Source of the DNA: Chryseobacterium gambrini
Lineage (GTDB): Bacteria; Bacteroidota; Bacteroidia; Flavobacteriales; Weeksellaceae
Length of the DNA stretch: 64,000 nucleotides
Reading direction: 5' to 3'
Assembly: GCF_900156825.1 (NCBI RefSeq)
Contig: NZ_FTOV01000006.1
Coordinates: forward strand, 124,001-188,000
This document shows, one piece after another, positions 44,145 through 52,624 of this stretch. Each line of letters starts with the position of its first letter. Positions within the stretch are counted from its first letter, which is position 1. Under the pieces are notes generated by a model. The model was not told the DNA's origin. It was given only the letters and a program-made list of their open reading frames with translations, and searched no databases. Made by a program: the position numbers and the translations under genes.

Positions 44145-45626
44145 ATGGCAAATTACTTCAATACCCTATCACTAAGAGAACAGCTGCATCAGCTTGGACA
44201 GGCAGAATTTATGGACAGTACACAATTTTCCGATGGTGTAGCAGCTTTAAAAGGAAAAAAAATAGTAATCGTAGGATGTGGCGCTCAGGGACTTAATCAG
44301 GGGCTTAACTTAAGAGACAGCGGACTCGATGTTTCCTACGCCCTCAGAAAAGAAGCCATCGACGAAAAAAGAGACTCATGGAAAAAGGCCACAGAAAACG
44401 GCTTTCACGTAGGAACATATCAGGAACTCATTCCTACGGCAGATTTAGTCATCAATTTAACCCCCGATAAACAGCATACTTCCGTAATCAACACCCTACA
44501 GCCACTCATGAAAGAAGGAGCTACATTGTCCTATTCCCACGGATTCAACATCGTAGAAGAAGGAATGCAGATCCGTAAAGACCTCACCGTAATCATGGTT
44601 GCCCCGAAATGCCCCGGTTCCGAAGTCCGTGCAGAATACCTTCGAGGTTTTGGAGTACCCACACTTATTGCCGTACATCCCGAAAATGATCCTCAGGGAA
44701 AAGGATGGGCAGAAGCAAAAGCCTATTGTGTGGCAACTGGCGGACATAAAGCAGGAGTATTAAAATCATCCTTTGTAGCAGAAGTAAAATCAGATTTAAT
44801 GGGAGAACAGACCATTTTATGCGGACTTTTACAAACCGGCTCCATTCTTTCCTTTGACAAAATGGTAGAAAAAGGCATTGATGCAGGATATGCTTCCAAG
44901 CTCGTTCAGTACGGCGTTGAGGTGATCACCGAAGCATTGAAACACGGCGGTGTGAGCGGAATGTTAGACCGGCTTTCCAATCCTGCAAAAATCAAAGCAT
45001 TTGAACTTTCCGAAGAATTGAAACACATCATGCGGCCGCTTTTCCAGAAACATCAGGATGATATCATCTCCGGAGAATTCTCCAAAACCATGATGCAGGA
45101 CTGGGAAAACGGAGATGCCAACCTTTTGAAATGGCGTGCGGAAACAGGCGAAACAGCCTTTGAAAAAACTCCGGCGGGAGACGTAAAAATCTCCGAACAG
45201 GAATATTTCGATCATTATCTCCTCATGTCCGCATTCATAAGAGCAGGCGTAGAACTCGCTTTCGAAACCATGGTGGAAGCAGGAATAAAACCGGAATCCG
45301 CCTATTACGAATCCCTGCACGAAGCTCCCCTCATTGCCAATACCATCGCCAGAAAAAAACTATTCGAGATGAACCGCGTGATTTCCGATACCGCAGAATA
45401 TGGCTGCTATCTCTTTGATCAGGCTTGTAAACCCCTTCTGGCAGACTTCATGAAAAAAGTAGATACAGACCTCGCAGGAAAAAACTTCAACGAAGGAAAA
45501 GACGCGTCCGTAGACAATGCGCAATTGGTTCACGTTAACGACACCCTCAGAAACCATCCGGTAGAAATGGTCGGCAGAAAACTTCGTCAGGCAATGACGG
45601 CAATGAAATCTATAAAAACCGTATAA
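44145..45626 (+). CDS. ilvC: Ketol-acid reductoisomerase, class II (long form)
   Basis: A 493-residue NADPH-dependent enzyme, second common step of branched-chain synthesis. The Rossmann motif is [29 protein letters not shown] in two halves ([10 protein letters not shown], then [13 protein letters not shown]). Its Mg-ligand and catalytic residues lie in the duplicated knotted domains ([14 protein letters not shown]). Class I enzymes have about 330 residues and one knotted domain; this long form is the type found in E. coli and in most Bacteroidota. It lies 157 bp after ilvN. A repeat element fills the gap to ilvA. Confidence 0.96.
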   Translation: MANYFNTLSLREQLHQLGQAEFMDSTQFSDGVAALKGKKIVIVGCGAQGLNQGLNLRDSGLDVSYALRKEAIDEKRDSWKKATENGFHVGTYQELIPTADLVINLTPDKQHTSVINTLQPLMKEGATLSYSHGFNIVEEGMQIRKDLTVIMVAPKCPGSEVRAEYLRGFGVPTLIAVHPENDPQGKGWAEAKAYCVATGGHKAGVLKSSFVAEVKSDLMGEQTILCGLLQTGSILSFDKMVEKGIDAGYASKLVQYGVEVITEALKHGGVSGMLDRLSNPAKIKAFELSEELKHIMRPLFQKHQDDIISGEFSKTMMQDWENGDANLLKWRAETGETAFEKTPAGDVKISEQEYFDHYLLMSAFIRAGVELAFETMVEAGIKPESAYYESLHEAPLIANTIARKKLFEMNRVISDTAEYGCYLFDQACKPLLADFMKKVDTDLAGKNFNEGKDASVDNAQLVHVNDTLRNHPVEMVGRKLRQAMTAMKSIKTV

Positions 45627-45634
45627 AAATTTTT

Positions 45635-45735
45635 TGGGGCAGCTATTTCCGCCCTCCGTTCCCGCTTTTTTCTTTTCTAGAAAAAGAAAAAGAGCTCCAC
45701 TCAGGTCGGGCTGCGAGACATTTCCGCTTTCAGGA
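45635..45735. repeat. Family C repeat copy between ilvC and ilvA
   Basis: GGGGCAGCTATTTCCGCCCTCCGTTCCCGC opens the element in two pieces (GGGGCAGCTATTTCCGCC, then GTTCCCGC), followed by the near-palindrome CTTTTTTCTTTTCTAGAAAA with its complement GAAAAAG. It ends with GGTCGGGCTGCGAG and TTTCCGCTTTCAGG. Other copies, with different inner inserts, are at 53899-54016 and 58260-58383. Confidence 0.6.
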
Positions 45736-45765
45736 AATAAAGACCATAAAAAACCGGTAAAATAA

Positions 45766-47034
45766 ATGAAGATGAATAAAACACTCACACTTCCCACACT
45801 CGAATCCGTCATACAGGCAAGAAAAAGCATCGAAAACGTGGTGAATTACACCCCTTTGCAATACAACGCCCGTTTGTCGAAAAAATTTGATGCGCATATT
45901 TACCTTAAAAGAGAAGACTTACAGCCGGTGCGATCCTACAAATTAAGAGGCGCTTATCATAAAATAAAAACCCTTTTCAACGAAGGCAGGACTTCAGAAG
46001 GAATAGTTTGTGCAAGTGCAGGGAATCATGCTCAGGGAGTCGCTTTTTCATGCAAGCAGCTCAAGATTAAAGGAACCATTTTCATGCCCGTAACCACACC
46101 GAAACAAAAGCTGGAGCAGGTAGAAATGTTTGGCGGTCATTTTGTAGACATTAAACTCTTCGGAGATACCTTTGATGCATCCAAAAAAGCCGCTTTGGAT
46201 TTTGCAGAAACTTCCGGTGCTGCCTTTATTCATCCTTTTGATGACGTTCAGATCATTGAAGGACAGGCAACAGTCGCACTTGAAATTTTAGAACAGAAAA
46301 AAGAAGCAACAGACTTTGTTTTTATTCCGATCGGTGGAGGAGGACTCGCTTCCGGAATTTCCACAGTATTTAAACAACTTTCCGCAGAAACCCAACTCAT
46401 AGGCGTAGAACCGAAAGGAGCGCCCTCCATGAAAGTATCCATAGAAAACAAAATCAATACCGAGCTTACTGAAATTGATAGTTTTGTAGACGGAGCAGCC
46501 GTAAAAAAAGTAGGAGATTTAACATTTGAAATTTGCAGAAATACACTTTCCGGATGCATTTCCGTAGACGAGGGAAAAATTTGTGAAACCATTCTTCAGC
46601 TTTACAATAAAGATGCTATCGTACTGGAACCTGCCGGAGCATTATCAATCTCTGCATTGGAGCAGTATAAAACGCAGATTAGAGGAAAAAATGTAGTGTG
46701 CATCGTCAGCGGAAGCAATAACGATATTACCAGAATGGAGGAAATTAAAGAACGCGCTCTGCTCTACAACGGTCTTAAGCATTACTTTATGGTGAAATTT
46801 CCGCAGCGTCCCGGTGCTCTTAAAGATTTCGTCCTCAATGTATTGGGAACAAACGATGATATCACCCATTTTGAATACACCAAGAAAAACTCCAGAGAAA
46901 CAGCTTTGGCAATCGTCGGAATCGAGCTTTCCGATCCATCAGACTTCGAAGGACTCAGGCAGAGAATGCAGAATCTGGATTATTTTGAATCGTATCTCAA
47001 TGAAAACCCCGATATTCTCAATATGCTTGTGTAA
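45766..47034 (+). CDS. ilvA: Threonine ammonia-lyase, biosynthetic
   Basis: A 422-residue PLP enzyme making 2-ketobutyrate from threonine for isoleucine synthesis. The catalytic Lys is in SYKLRGAYHKI, the Gly loop is FIPIGGGGLASG, and the N-terminus (ESVIQARKSIENVVNYTPLQ) is complete. The C-terminal 85 residues from HYFMVKFPQRPGALKDFV are a single ACT-like regulatory domain, the short form. It lies at the end of the operon after a repeat-filled 139-bp gap and is followed by a terminator. Two near starts (codons 1 and 3) exist. Confidence 0.95.
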   Translation: MKMNKTLTLPTLESVIQARKSIENVVNYTPLQYNARLSKKFDAHIYLKREDLQPVRSYKLRGAYHKIKTLFNEGRTSEGIVCASAGNHAQGVAFSCKQLKIKGTIFMPVTTPKQKLEQVEMFGGHFVDIKLFGDTFDASKKAALDFAETSGAAFIHPFDDVQIIEGQATVALEILEQKKEATDFVFIPIGGGGLASGISTVFKQLSAETQLIGVEPKGAPSMKVSIENKINTELTEIDSFVDGAAVKKVGDLTFEICRNTLSGCISVDEGKICETILQLYNKDAIVLEPAGALSISALEQYKTQIRGKNVVCIVSGSNNDITRMEEIKERALLYNGLKHYFMVKFPQRPGALKDFVLNVLGTNDDITHFEYTKKNSRETALAIVGIELSDPSDFEGLRQRMQNLDYFESYLNENPDILNMLV

Positions 47035-47051
47035 TATCAAAAACAAACAAT

Positions 47052-47077
47052 AAATCCGCTGAAAAGGCGGATTTTGT
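47052..47077 (+). terminator. Terminator at the end of the ilv operon
   Basis: AAATCCGC (47052-47059) pairs with GCGGATTT (47067-47074), followed by TTG. Confidence 0.7.
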
Positions 47078-47118
47078 CGTTCTTATCTTACATCAACAAT
47101 TTAGCCGGTTATCTCCTG

Positions 47119-47126
47119 TACATTTG
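47119..47126 (+). promoter_or_regulatory. -7 box (TACATTTG) of the pirin gene
   Basis: TACATTTGTATC fits TAnnTTTG and stands 20 bp before the ATG at 47147. Confidence 0.5.
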
Positions 47127-47146
47127 TATCATAAAATAAAAACATT

Positions 47147-47875
47147 ATGAAAACAGTATATCATAAAGCAGACACAAGAGGTCACGCCAATCATGGATGG
47201 TTAAACTCTTACCACACATTCAGTTTTGCCAATTACCAGAATCCTGAAAGAACACACTTCGGAGTGTTGAGAGTATTGAATGACGATACCGTTACGCAGG
47301 GAATGGGATTCGGAACGCACCCTCACAGAGACATGGAAATTATTTCCATTCCGTTGGAAGGAGATCTGGAACATAAAGATTCTATGGGAACTACAGCAGT
47401 CATTAAAAAAGGAGAAATTCAGGTAATGAGTGCCGGAACCGGAGTCATGCATAGTGAATACAACAAAAATAAAGATCAGGCGGTAAAATTCTTACAGATC
47501 TGGGTATTCCCGAGAGAAGTAGGAGTAGAACCAAGATACGATCAGCAAAGCATTAAAGAAGGCGAAAAAATAAACGGCTTCCAGCAGATCTTATCTCCCG
47601 ATAAAAATGACGACGGTGTTTGGATTCATCAGGATGCATGGTTCAATCTTGCCAATTTTACCAAAGGAAACGGTAAAAACTACATGCTGAACAAAAAAGG
47701 AAACGGCGTCTATGCGTTTGTACTGAAAGGAAGCGCAAAAATCGGAGACCGTATTTTAAATGAAAGAGACGGCTTAGGAATCTGGGATACTCAAAGTTTC
47801 AACATTGAAGCCATAGAAGACACAGAAATATTATTAATGGAAGTTCCAATGGAATTACCTTCATATCTCAAATAA
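47147..47875 (+). CDS. Pirin-family cupin protein
   Basis: A 242-residue bicupin. The first cupin carries the metal site: WLNSYHTFSFANY and FGTHPHRDMEIISIPLEGDLEH give the His-x-His and Glu ligands, followed by GTGVMHSEYNKN. The second half (GNGVYAFVLKGSAKIGDRI) is the C-terminal cupin. Some pirins have quercetinase activity; the true substrate here is unknown. A repeat fragment (47898-47960) separates it from the FMN reductase gene. Cytoplasmic. Confidence 0.9.
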   Translation: MKTVYHKADTRGHANHGWLNSYHTFSFANYQNPERTHFGVLRVLNDDTVTQGMGFGTHPHRDMEIISIPLEGDLEHKDSMGTTAVIKKGEIQVMSAGTGVMHSEYNKNKDQAVKFLQIWVFPREVGVEPRYDQQSIKEGEKINGFQQILSPDKNDDGVWIHQDAWFNLANFTKGNGKNYMLNKKGNGVYAFVLKGSAKIGDRILNERDGLGIWDTQSFNIEAIEDTEILLMEVPMELPSYLK

Positions 47876-47897
47876 ACCCTTAATTTTGCACAACGAA

Positions 47898-47960
47898 AAT
47901 TCCCCGCCTTTGGAGGGGTGGTAAAAATTCAGAATGAATTTTTGACGGGGTGGTAAAAAA
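47898..47960. repeat. GGGGTGG dispersed repeat, copy 1
   Basis: CCCCGCCTTTGGAGGGGTGG, then AAAAATTCAGAATGAATTTTT and GACGGGGTGGT. A close copy is at 50465-50520. Each has a CCCC/GGGG hairpin and an AAAAATTC/GAATTTTT hairpin. Confidence 0.7.
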
Positions 47961-47985
47961 AAATAAAATACATAAAAATAGAACA

Positions 47986-48537
47986 ATGAAAGTTTTAGCA
48001 ATAGCAGGAAGCAATTCCGATACATCAATCAATAAAATGCTGGTTACTTACGCAGCTTCATTAATTCCAAACGCAGACGTGGAAATCGTAGACATGAACG
48101 CTTTTGAAATGCCAATCTACAAACACCAGCGTGAAGTGGCAAGCGGAGTTCCGCAGGAAGCAAAAGACTTTGCCTCAAAAATCGACGGAGCAGATGTTTT
48201 ACTGGTTTCTCTGGCAGAACATAACGGAACATACTCTTCAGCATTCAAAAATGTATTCGACTGGACATCAAGAATTAAAGACAGAGCAGTATGGAACGAG
48301 AAACCAATGCTGCTAATGGCGACAGCTCCCGGAGCAAGAGGAGGTTTAGGTGTTTTGGAAGCTTCAGGAAAACGTTTCCCTCTTCATGGCGGAAATATTG
48401 TAGACACCTTCACACTGCCTTTCTTTAATGATAATTTTGATAAAGCGGCTCAGAAAATTTCTAACGAAGAGAAAGACAGCGAATTAAAAGAGAAAATTCA
48501 GAAAATTTCTGCCTTAGAATCTATTCTTGAAAAATAG
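47986..48537 (+). CDS. NADPH-dependent FMN reductase family protein
   Basis: About 183 residues from the ATG at 47986. It opens with the flavodoxin-like phosphate loop VLAIAGSNSDTSINKML, followed by VEIVDMNAFEMPIYKHQRE, LLVSLAEHNGTYSSAFKNVFDW (the FMN-binding turn) and MATAPGARGGLGVLE. This is the order of YhdA/ChrR-type NAD(P)H:FMN or quinone reductases. Cytoplasmic. It follows pirin by 110 bp with a repeat between. The frame opens at a GTG at 47950 in the repeat, an unlikely start. Confidence 0.9.
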   Translation: MKVLAIAGSNSDTSINKMLVTYAASLIPNADVEIVDMNAFEMPIYKHQREVASGVPQEAKDFASKIDGADVLLVSLAEHNGTYSSAFKNVFDWTSRIKDRAVWNEKPMLLMATAPGARGGLGVLEASGKRFPLHGGNIVDTFTLPFFNDNFDKAAQKISNEEKDSELKEKIQKISALESILEK

Positions 48538-48538
48538 A

Positions 48539-48569
48539 TTTGAAAATTAATATAAAATTAATATCTTTG
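48539..48569 (+). promoter_or_regulatory. Promoter of the small ORF (TTTG-N19-TATCTTTG)
   Basis: TTTG (48539-48542) and TATCTTTG (48562-48569) with a 19-bp spacer form one of the best flavobacterial promoters in the window, two bases past the reductase stop. Confidence 0.75.
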
Positions 48570-48584
48570 CAAAAAGGAAAAAAG

Positions 48585-48659
48585 ATGAAAATTCAGACCA
48601 CTTTTAAAGAATGTTTCTCCAAGAAAGGGAATATTGTGGACTCTGAAATTCTGAGATAA
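48585..48659 (+). CDS. 24-residue small ORF ahead of purM
   Basis: An ATG preceded by an A/G-rich stretch (AAAAAGGAAAAAAG) opens a frame of 24 codons, ending TAA. It encodes MKIQTTFKECFSKKG followed by nine more residues ending EILR. It has a strong promoter 16 bp upstream and a perfect terminator 8 bp downstream, so it forms a complete tiny transcription unit (about 48575-48700). There is no run of a single amino acid, so a classical attenuation leader is not obvious. It could be a small protein, a sRNA with an incidental ORF, or part of an attenuator for purM, which starts 159 bp downstream. Confidence 0.5.
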   Translation: MKIQTTFKECFSKKGNIVDSEILR

Positions 48660-48666
48660 AACAACG

Positions 48667-48699
48667 GCCGATAATCTACCAAGATTGTCGGCTTTTTTG
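48667..48699 (+). terminator. Terminator after the 24-residue ORF
   Basis: GCCGATAATCT (48667-48677) pairs with AGATTGTCGGC (48682-48692; one G-U), followed by TTTTTT. It lies between the small ORF and purM and could attenuate purM. Confidence 0.85.
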
Positions 48700-48818
48700 T
48701 TTTCTGAATTTGAATAAAAAGTAAAAATAAAATGTACCAATTCAGTAATGCAGGAATTTACCAATTCAAAACATTGTTACATTGCTAAACTGATACATTG
48801 TTAGATTATTAAAATACT

Positions 48819-49811
48819 ATGAGCAACACGTACAAATCAGCAGGAGTAGACAAAGAAGAAGGATACAAAACCGTTGACAAGATCAAGAAAGCGGTCGGCG
48901 AAACACATAATTCCAATGTGTTGAACCATTTGGGAAGTTTTGGGGCATTCTATGAGATCGGAGGATACAAAAATCCTGTATTGGTTTCCGGAACAGACGG
49001 AGTGGGAACAAAGCTTAAAGTAGCTTTAGACTCAAAAAAATACGATTCTATCGGGGTAGACTGCTTCGCAATGTGTGCCAATGATATTCTTTGTCACGGG
49101 GCAAAACCATTATTTTTCCTAGATTATCTGGCTTGTGGAAAATTAGACTCCGAGATTGCCGCTGAAATCGTTTTAGGAATGGTAGAAGCCTGCAAAGACA
49201 ACAACTGTGCATTAATCGGCGGAGAAACCGCAGAAATGCCGGGAATGTATCAGCCGGGAGATTACGATGTTGCAGGATTCTGCGTAGGAATCGTTGAAAA
49301 AGATCAGATTATTGATGGTTCAAAAATCAAAGCAGGAGACAAAATTATTGCGTTGCCAAGTTCAGGATTCCATTCAAACGGATTCTCTCTGGTAAGAAAA
49401 GTGTTCCCGGATTTCAACGAAGAATTCGAAGGAAAGCCTTTGTACGAAACGCTTTTGGTTCCAACAAGACTATATTACAAAGATATTCATAAAATTCTTG
49501 AAGAAGTAGCAGTTTCAGGGATCGCTCACATTACAGGAGGTGGTTTGTACGAAAATATTCCAAGAATTATTGGCGACGGACTTTGCGCATCGATTGATGC
49601 TTCAAAAATCCAGATTCCAACGGTTATGTTAGAACTGGAAAAAAGAGGAGGAGTTGCGCGTGAAGAAATGTTCGGAACATTCAACATGGGAGTCGGAATG
49701 ATCGTTGTAGTGGATGCACAACACGCAGAAAAAGTATTGCACCTTTTAGACGATGCTTACGAAATCGGAGAAATTACAGAAGGAAGCGAAAAAATCAATT
49801 TGAAAATTTGA
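48819..49811 (+). CDS. purM: Phosphoribosylformylglycinamidine cyclo-ligase (AIR synthetase)
   Basis: A 330-residue ATP-dependent cyclase of purine synthesis. The family landmarks are SAGVDKEEGYKTVDKI, LVSGTDGVGTKLKVALD, CANDILCHGAKPLFFLDYLA, GGETAEMPGMYQPGDYD and the C-terminal ISGIAHITGGGLYENIPR-like segment. Length is slightly short of the E. coli enzyme (345) but complete. It is followed at 62 bp by purN. The leader contains a small ORF and terminator that may regulate it. Confidence 0.96.
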   Translation: MSNTYKSAGVDKEEGYKTVDKIKKAVGETHNSNVLNHLGSFGAFYEIGGYKNPVLVSGTDGVGTKLKVALDSKKYDSIGVDCFAMCANDILCHGAKPLFFLDYLACGKLDSEIAAEIVLGMVEACKDNNCALIGGETAEMPGMYQPGDYDVAGFCVGIVEKDQIIDGSKIKAGDKIIALPSSGFHSNGFSLVRKVFPDFNEEFEGKPLYETLLVPTRLYYKDIHKILEEVAVSGIAHITGGGLYENIPRIIGDGLCASIDASKIQIPTVMLELEKRGGVAREEMFGTFNMGVGMIVVVDAQHAEKVLHLLDDAYEIGEITEGSEKINLKI

Positions 49812-49873
49812 AAATTTACCAATTAGATAATGTATTCCATTTTCAAATTAACTAATTTTCAAATTGACTCATT

Positions 49874-50440
49874 ATGAAGAATCTTGTCATACTCGTTTCA
49901 GGTTCAGGAACCAATCTTCAGAGAATCATCGATACCATTGATAATGGAGAAATCCGCAATGCAAAAGTATCGTTAGTGATTGCCGACAGAGAATGTTACG
50001 GACTGGAAAGAGCGAAAAATCATAACATAGAAAACATTCTGATTCCGAGAGGGAAAAACTTCAGTAATGAACTGGCTGAAAAAATTCCTCAAAATACAGA
50101 CTTAATCGTTTTAGCAGGATTTTTATCCATTCTGAAACCTGAATTCTGTGAAAAATGGAACGGAAAAATAATCAATATTCATCCGGCTTTACTTCCGAAA
50201 TTCGGAGGAAAAGGAATGTGGGGACACCACGTACATAACGCCGTGATCGAAGCAAAAGAAAAAGAAAGCGGAGCAACCGTACACTTTGTAACTTCAGGAA
50301 TCGATGAAGGAGAAGCCATCCTTCAGAAATCATTCGAAATTACAGAAGACGATACCCCCGAAAGCGTAGCGGAAAAAGTTCACTTAATAGAATATGAAAT
50401 TTTCCCAATTGCGATAAACAAAGTATTAAATAATAATTAG
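49874..50440 (+). CDS. purN: Phosphoribosylglycinamide formyltransferase (GART)
   Basis: A 188-residue 10-formyl-THF-dependent enzyme, third step of purine synthesis. VSGSGTNLQRIIDTI opens the protein. The catalytic Asn-His pair is in NIHPALLPKFGGKGMWG, with the conserved Asp in GIDEGEAILQKSF. It lies 62 bp after purM on the same strand; a 418-bp repeat-filled gap follows. A single-domain PurN, not PurT. Confidence 0.95.
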   Translation: MKNLVILVSGSGTNLQRIIDTIDNGEIRNAKVSLVIADRECYGLERAKNHNIENILIPRGKNFSNELAEKIPQNTDLIVLAGFLSILKPEFCEKWNGKIINIHPALLPKFGGKGMWGHHVHNAVIEAKEKESGATVHFVTSGIDEGEAILQKSFEITEDDTPESVAEKVHLIEYEIFPIAINKVLNNN

Positions 50441-50464
50441 ACATTAATTATTAGCGATACAAAA

Positions 50465-50520
50465 AATTCCCCTCATTTGGAGGGGTGGCAAAAATTCAAA
50501 GAATTTTTGACGGGGTGGTT
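50465..50520. repeat. GGGGTGG dispersed repeat, copy 2
   Basis: TTCCCCTCATTTGGAGGGGT, then GGCAAAAATTCAAAGAATTTTT and GACGGGGTGGT, near-identical in layout to 47898-47960. Confidence 0.7.
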
Positions 50521-50792
50521 AAAAAACTAACAACAATGAAAGGCTTAGACAAGCTCAGCCTGACAACGCAAAATCTAGCCACTTAATTTGTCATTCCGTA
50601 GGAATCTAAGCTTAGTTGAGATGCTTTCAGCATGATAAACAGAACGGAAAAATAGTTAGTATTAGAGATGTAGCGCTGAGCCAAGAGTTTATCCTGAGCT
50701 TGTCGAAGGAAATAAATCATCTCTTTAATGAAAAAACACATTTAGATTTTAATTATTTCGAAAAACAAGAAAAATCTAAGTAAAAATAAAAA

Positions 50793-50835
50793 GATCGGAG
50801 GTGAAAGAACCGGTCTACAGTTTGAAATAGCTGTA
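50793..50835 (+). promoter_or_regulatory. Two adjacent stem-loops in the purH leader
   Basis: GATCGG (50793-50798) pairs with CCGGTC (50810-50815; one U-G), directly followed by TACAG (50816-50820) paired with CTGTA (50831-50835). They end 23 bp before purH. Shape suggests a structured leader RNA; no known riboswitch class was recognised. Confidence 0.35.
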
Positions 50836-50858
50836 AAAAGTAAAAAATCGAAAGTAAA

Positions 50859-52376
50859 ATGAGCAAAAAAAGAGTTTTAATCAGTGTTTCTGACAAAAGC
50901 GGATTAACCGAATTCGCGCAGTTTTTGGAAGCCCAAAATTATGAATTGATTTCTACAGGAGGGACGTTCAAACATTTGAAAGACGCTGGTTTAAATCCGA
51001 TTCAGATTGATGAGGTTACCAATTTCCCGGAAATGTTGGATGGAAGAGTGAAAACATTACACCCGAAAGTTCACGGTGGTTTGTTGGCGGTTCGTTCCAA
51101 CGAAGAACACATGAATACCGTTCAGGAACACGGAATTGGACTGATTGACATGGTAATTGTGAATCTTTATCCTTTCTTCGAAAATGTAAACAAAAACATT
51201 TCTCTTCACGAAAAGGTAGAATTCATCGACATCGGAGGACCTTCAATGCTTCGTTCTGCAGCGAAAAACTTCGATTCGGTTACGGTAATCACGGATGTTG
51301 AAGATTATGCAACCGTAAAAATCGAAATGGAACAAAACGGTGATACGTACATCGAAACCCGTAAAAAACTGGCAGGAAAAGTATTCAATCTTACTTCGGC
51401 TTATGATGCCGCGATTTCAAGAATGCTTTTAGAAGAAGAATATCCAACCTATCTTAATGCTTCTTACAAAAAAGTTTCTGACTTAAGATACGGAGAAAAC
51501 CCGCATCAGACAGCAGCTTACTACGTTTCTACTTTCGAAAACGGAGCGATGAAAGATTTCGAACAGTTGGGAGGTAAAGAATTGTCTTTCAACAACCTTC
51601 GGGATATGGATCTTTGCTGGAAAGTAGTGACCGAGTTCAAAGAAGAAATGGCTTGTTGTGCAGTAAAACACTCTACACCTTGCGGAGTGGCAATCGGAAC
51701 TTCAGCTCTGGAAACCTATCAGAAAACTTTCGAGTGCGATCCGGTTTCCATCTTTGGCGGAATTGTTGCTATGAACTACAAAATCGATGCGGCAACCGCA
51801 GAAGAATTAAACAAAACCTTCCTTGAAATTGTAATGGCTCCGGAATTTGATGAAGAAGCACTTGAAATTTTAAGAAAGAAAAAAAACTTAAGAATTATAA
51901 AAATTGTCAATCCGGTTTCAGACAAACAGACCTGGGTGAAAATTGACGGAGGAATCCTTGTTCAGGACAACGACAGCATCTTTTCAGATGACATCAAAGT
52001 TGTCACAGAAACTCAGCCTACGGAAGAGCAGAAAAAAGCATTATTATTCTCTCAGAGAGTGGTAAAATATGTAAAATCCAACGCCATTGTCGTTTCCAAC
52101 GGAATTCAGGCTTTCGGAATCGGAGGAGGACAGGTAAACAGAATCTGGGCAACTCAACAGGCGATCGAAAGAGCCAAAGAAAAATTCTCCGGCGACTTAG
52201 TATTGGCTTCTGATGCATTTTTCCCGTTCCGTGACGTAGTAGATTTCTGCGCTCAGGAAGGAATTACAGCAATCATCCAGCCGGGAGGAAGTGTAAAAGA
52301 TCAGGACAGTATAGATGCTGCCAATGAACACAAAATCCCGATGATGTTTACCGGAATTAGACATTTTTTACATTAA
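50859..52376 (+). CDS. purH: Bifunctional AICAR transformylase / IMP cyclohydrolase
   Basis: A 505-residue enzyme for the last two steps to IMP. The N-terminal MGS-like cyclohydrolase domain opens with [19 protein letters not shown] and holds [14 protein letters not shown] and [17 protein letters not shown]. The C-terminal transformylase domain starts near residue 195 with [16 protein letters not shown] and has the catalytic [15 protein letters not shown] (Lys-His) and [18 protein letters not shown] motifs, ending GIRHFLH. Complete. Flanked by repeat-rich gaps on both sides. Confidence 0.97.
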   Translation: MSKKRVLISVSDKSGLTEFAQFLEAQNYELISTGGTFKHLKDAGLNPIQIDEVTNFPEMLDGRVKTLHPKVHGGLLAVRSNEEHMNTVQEHGIGLIDMVIVNLYPFFENVNKNISLHEKVEFIDIGGPSMLRSAAKNFDSVTVITDVEDYATVKIEMEQNGDTYIETRKKLAGKVFNLTSAYDAAISRMLLEEEYPTYLNASYKKVSDLRYGENPHQTAAYYVSTFENGAMKDFEQLGGKELSFNNLRDMDLCWKVVTEFKEEMACCAVKHSTPCGVAIGTSALETYQKTFECDPVSIFGGIVAMNYKIDAATAEELNKTFLEIVMAPEFDEEALEILRKKKNLRIIKIVNPVSDKQTWVKIDGGILVQDNDSIFSDDIKVVTETQPTEEQKKALLFSQRVVKYVKSNAIVVSNGIQAFGIGGGQVNRIWATQQAIERAKEKFSGDLVLASDAFFPFRDVVDFCAQEGITAIIQPGGSVKDQDSIDAANEHKIPMMFTGIRHFLH

Positions 52377-52437
52377 TTAAAATTAAATTAAAATTATAGA
52401 TGAAAATCTGTAATTTAGGATAGATTGCTTTCCGGTC

Positions 52438-52515
52438 TTTGCTGAGTGTTAACGCCTTTGCGAACTTAAAAAGCAGTCAGTTATTAAAGATATCTTAGCG
52501 GACTTTGCGTTAAAA
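52438..52515. repeat. Dispersed repeat family B, copy 2
   Basis: CTTTGCTGAGTGTTAACGCC, TTTGCGAACTTAAAAAG, ATATCTTAGCGGACTTTGCGTTAAAA: same order as 3550-3655 and each unit of the 58531-59046 array. Confidence 0.65.
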
Positions 52516-52562
52516 ATTTTTATTGAGATTAAATGCATACATCCGGAAATTATATTTTGAGA

Positions 52563-52594
52563 TTGTATTTATAGCATCCAAAATTATATATTTG
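52563..52594 (+). promoter_or_regulatory. Promoter of purD (TTG-N21-TATATTTG)
   Basis: TTG at 52563-52565 and TATATTTG at 52587-52594, spaced by 21 bp, lie 30 bp before the purD ATG, so purD has its own promoter. Confidence 0.6.
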
Positions 52595-52624
52595 TAAATT
52601 ATAGACTAGTTAATTAAATAAAGT

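Larger units (their letters stand above)
50441..50858. other. 418-bp intergenic region between purN and purH
   Basis: Contains the GGGGTGG repeat, then two dispersed motifs: GACAAGCTCAGCCTGACAA (about 50549-50567) and GTCATTCCGTAGGAATCTAAGC (about 50591-50612). A CTGAGCTTGTCGAAGG copy (about 50694) follows, and two adjacent hairpins (50793-50835) sit just before purH. No gene is seen. Confidence 0.6.

Noticed and set aside
50535..50585. 16-codon ORF (MKGLDKLSLTTQ...) in the purN-purH gap
   Set aside because: It is the translation of a dispersed GACAAGCTCAGCCTGACAA repeat, with no ribosome site or terminator.
50793..50835. ZTP (pfl) riboswitch before purH
   Set aside because: The conserved ZTP core pseudoknot sequence is not present; only two simple hairpins are seen.
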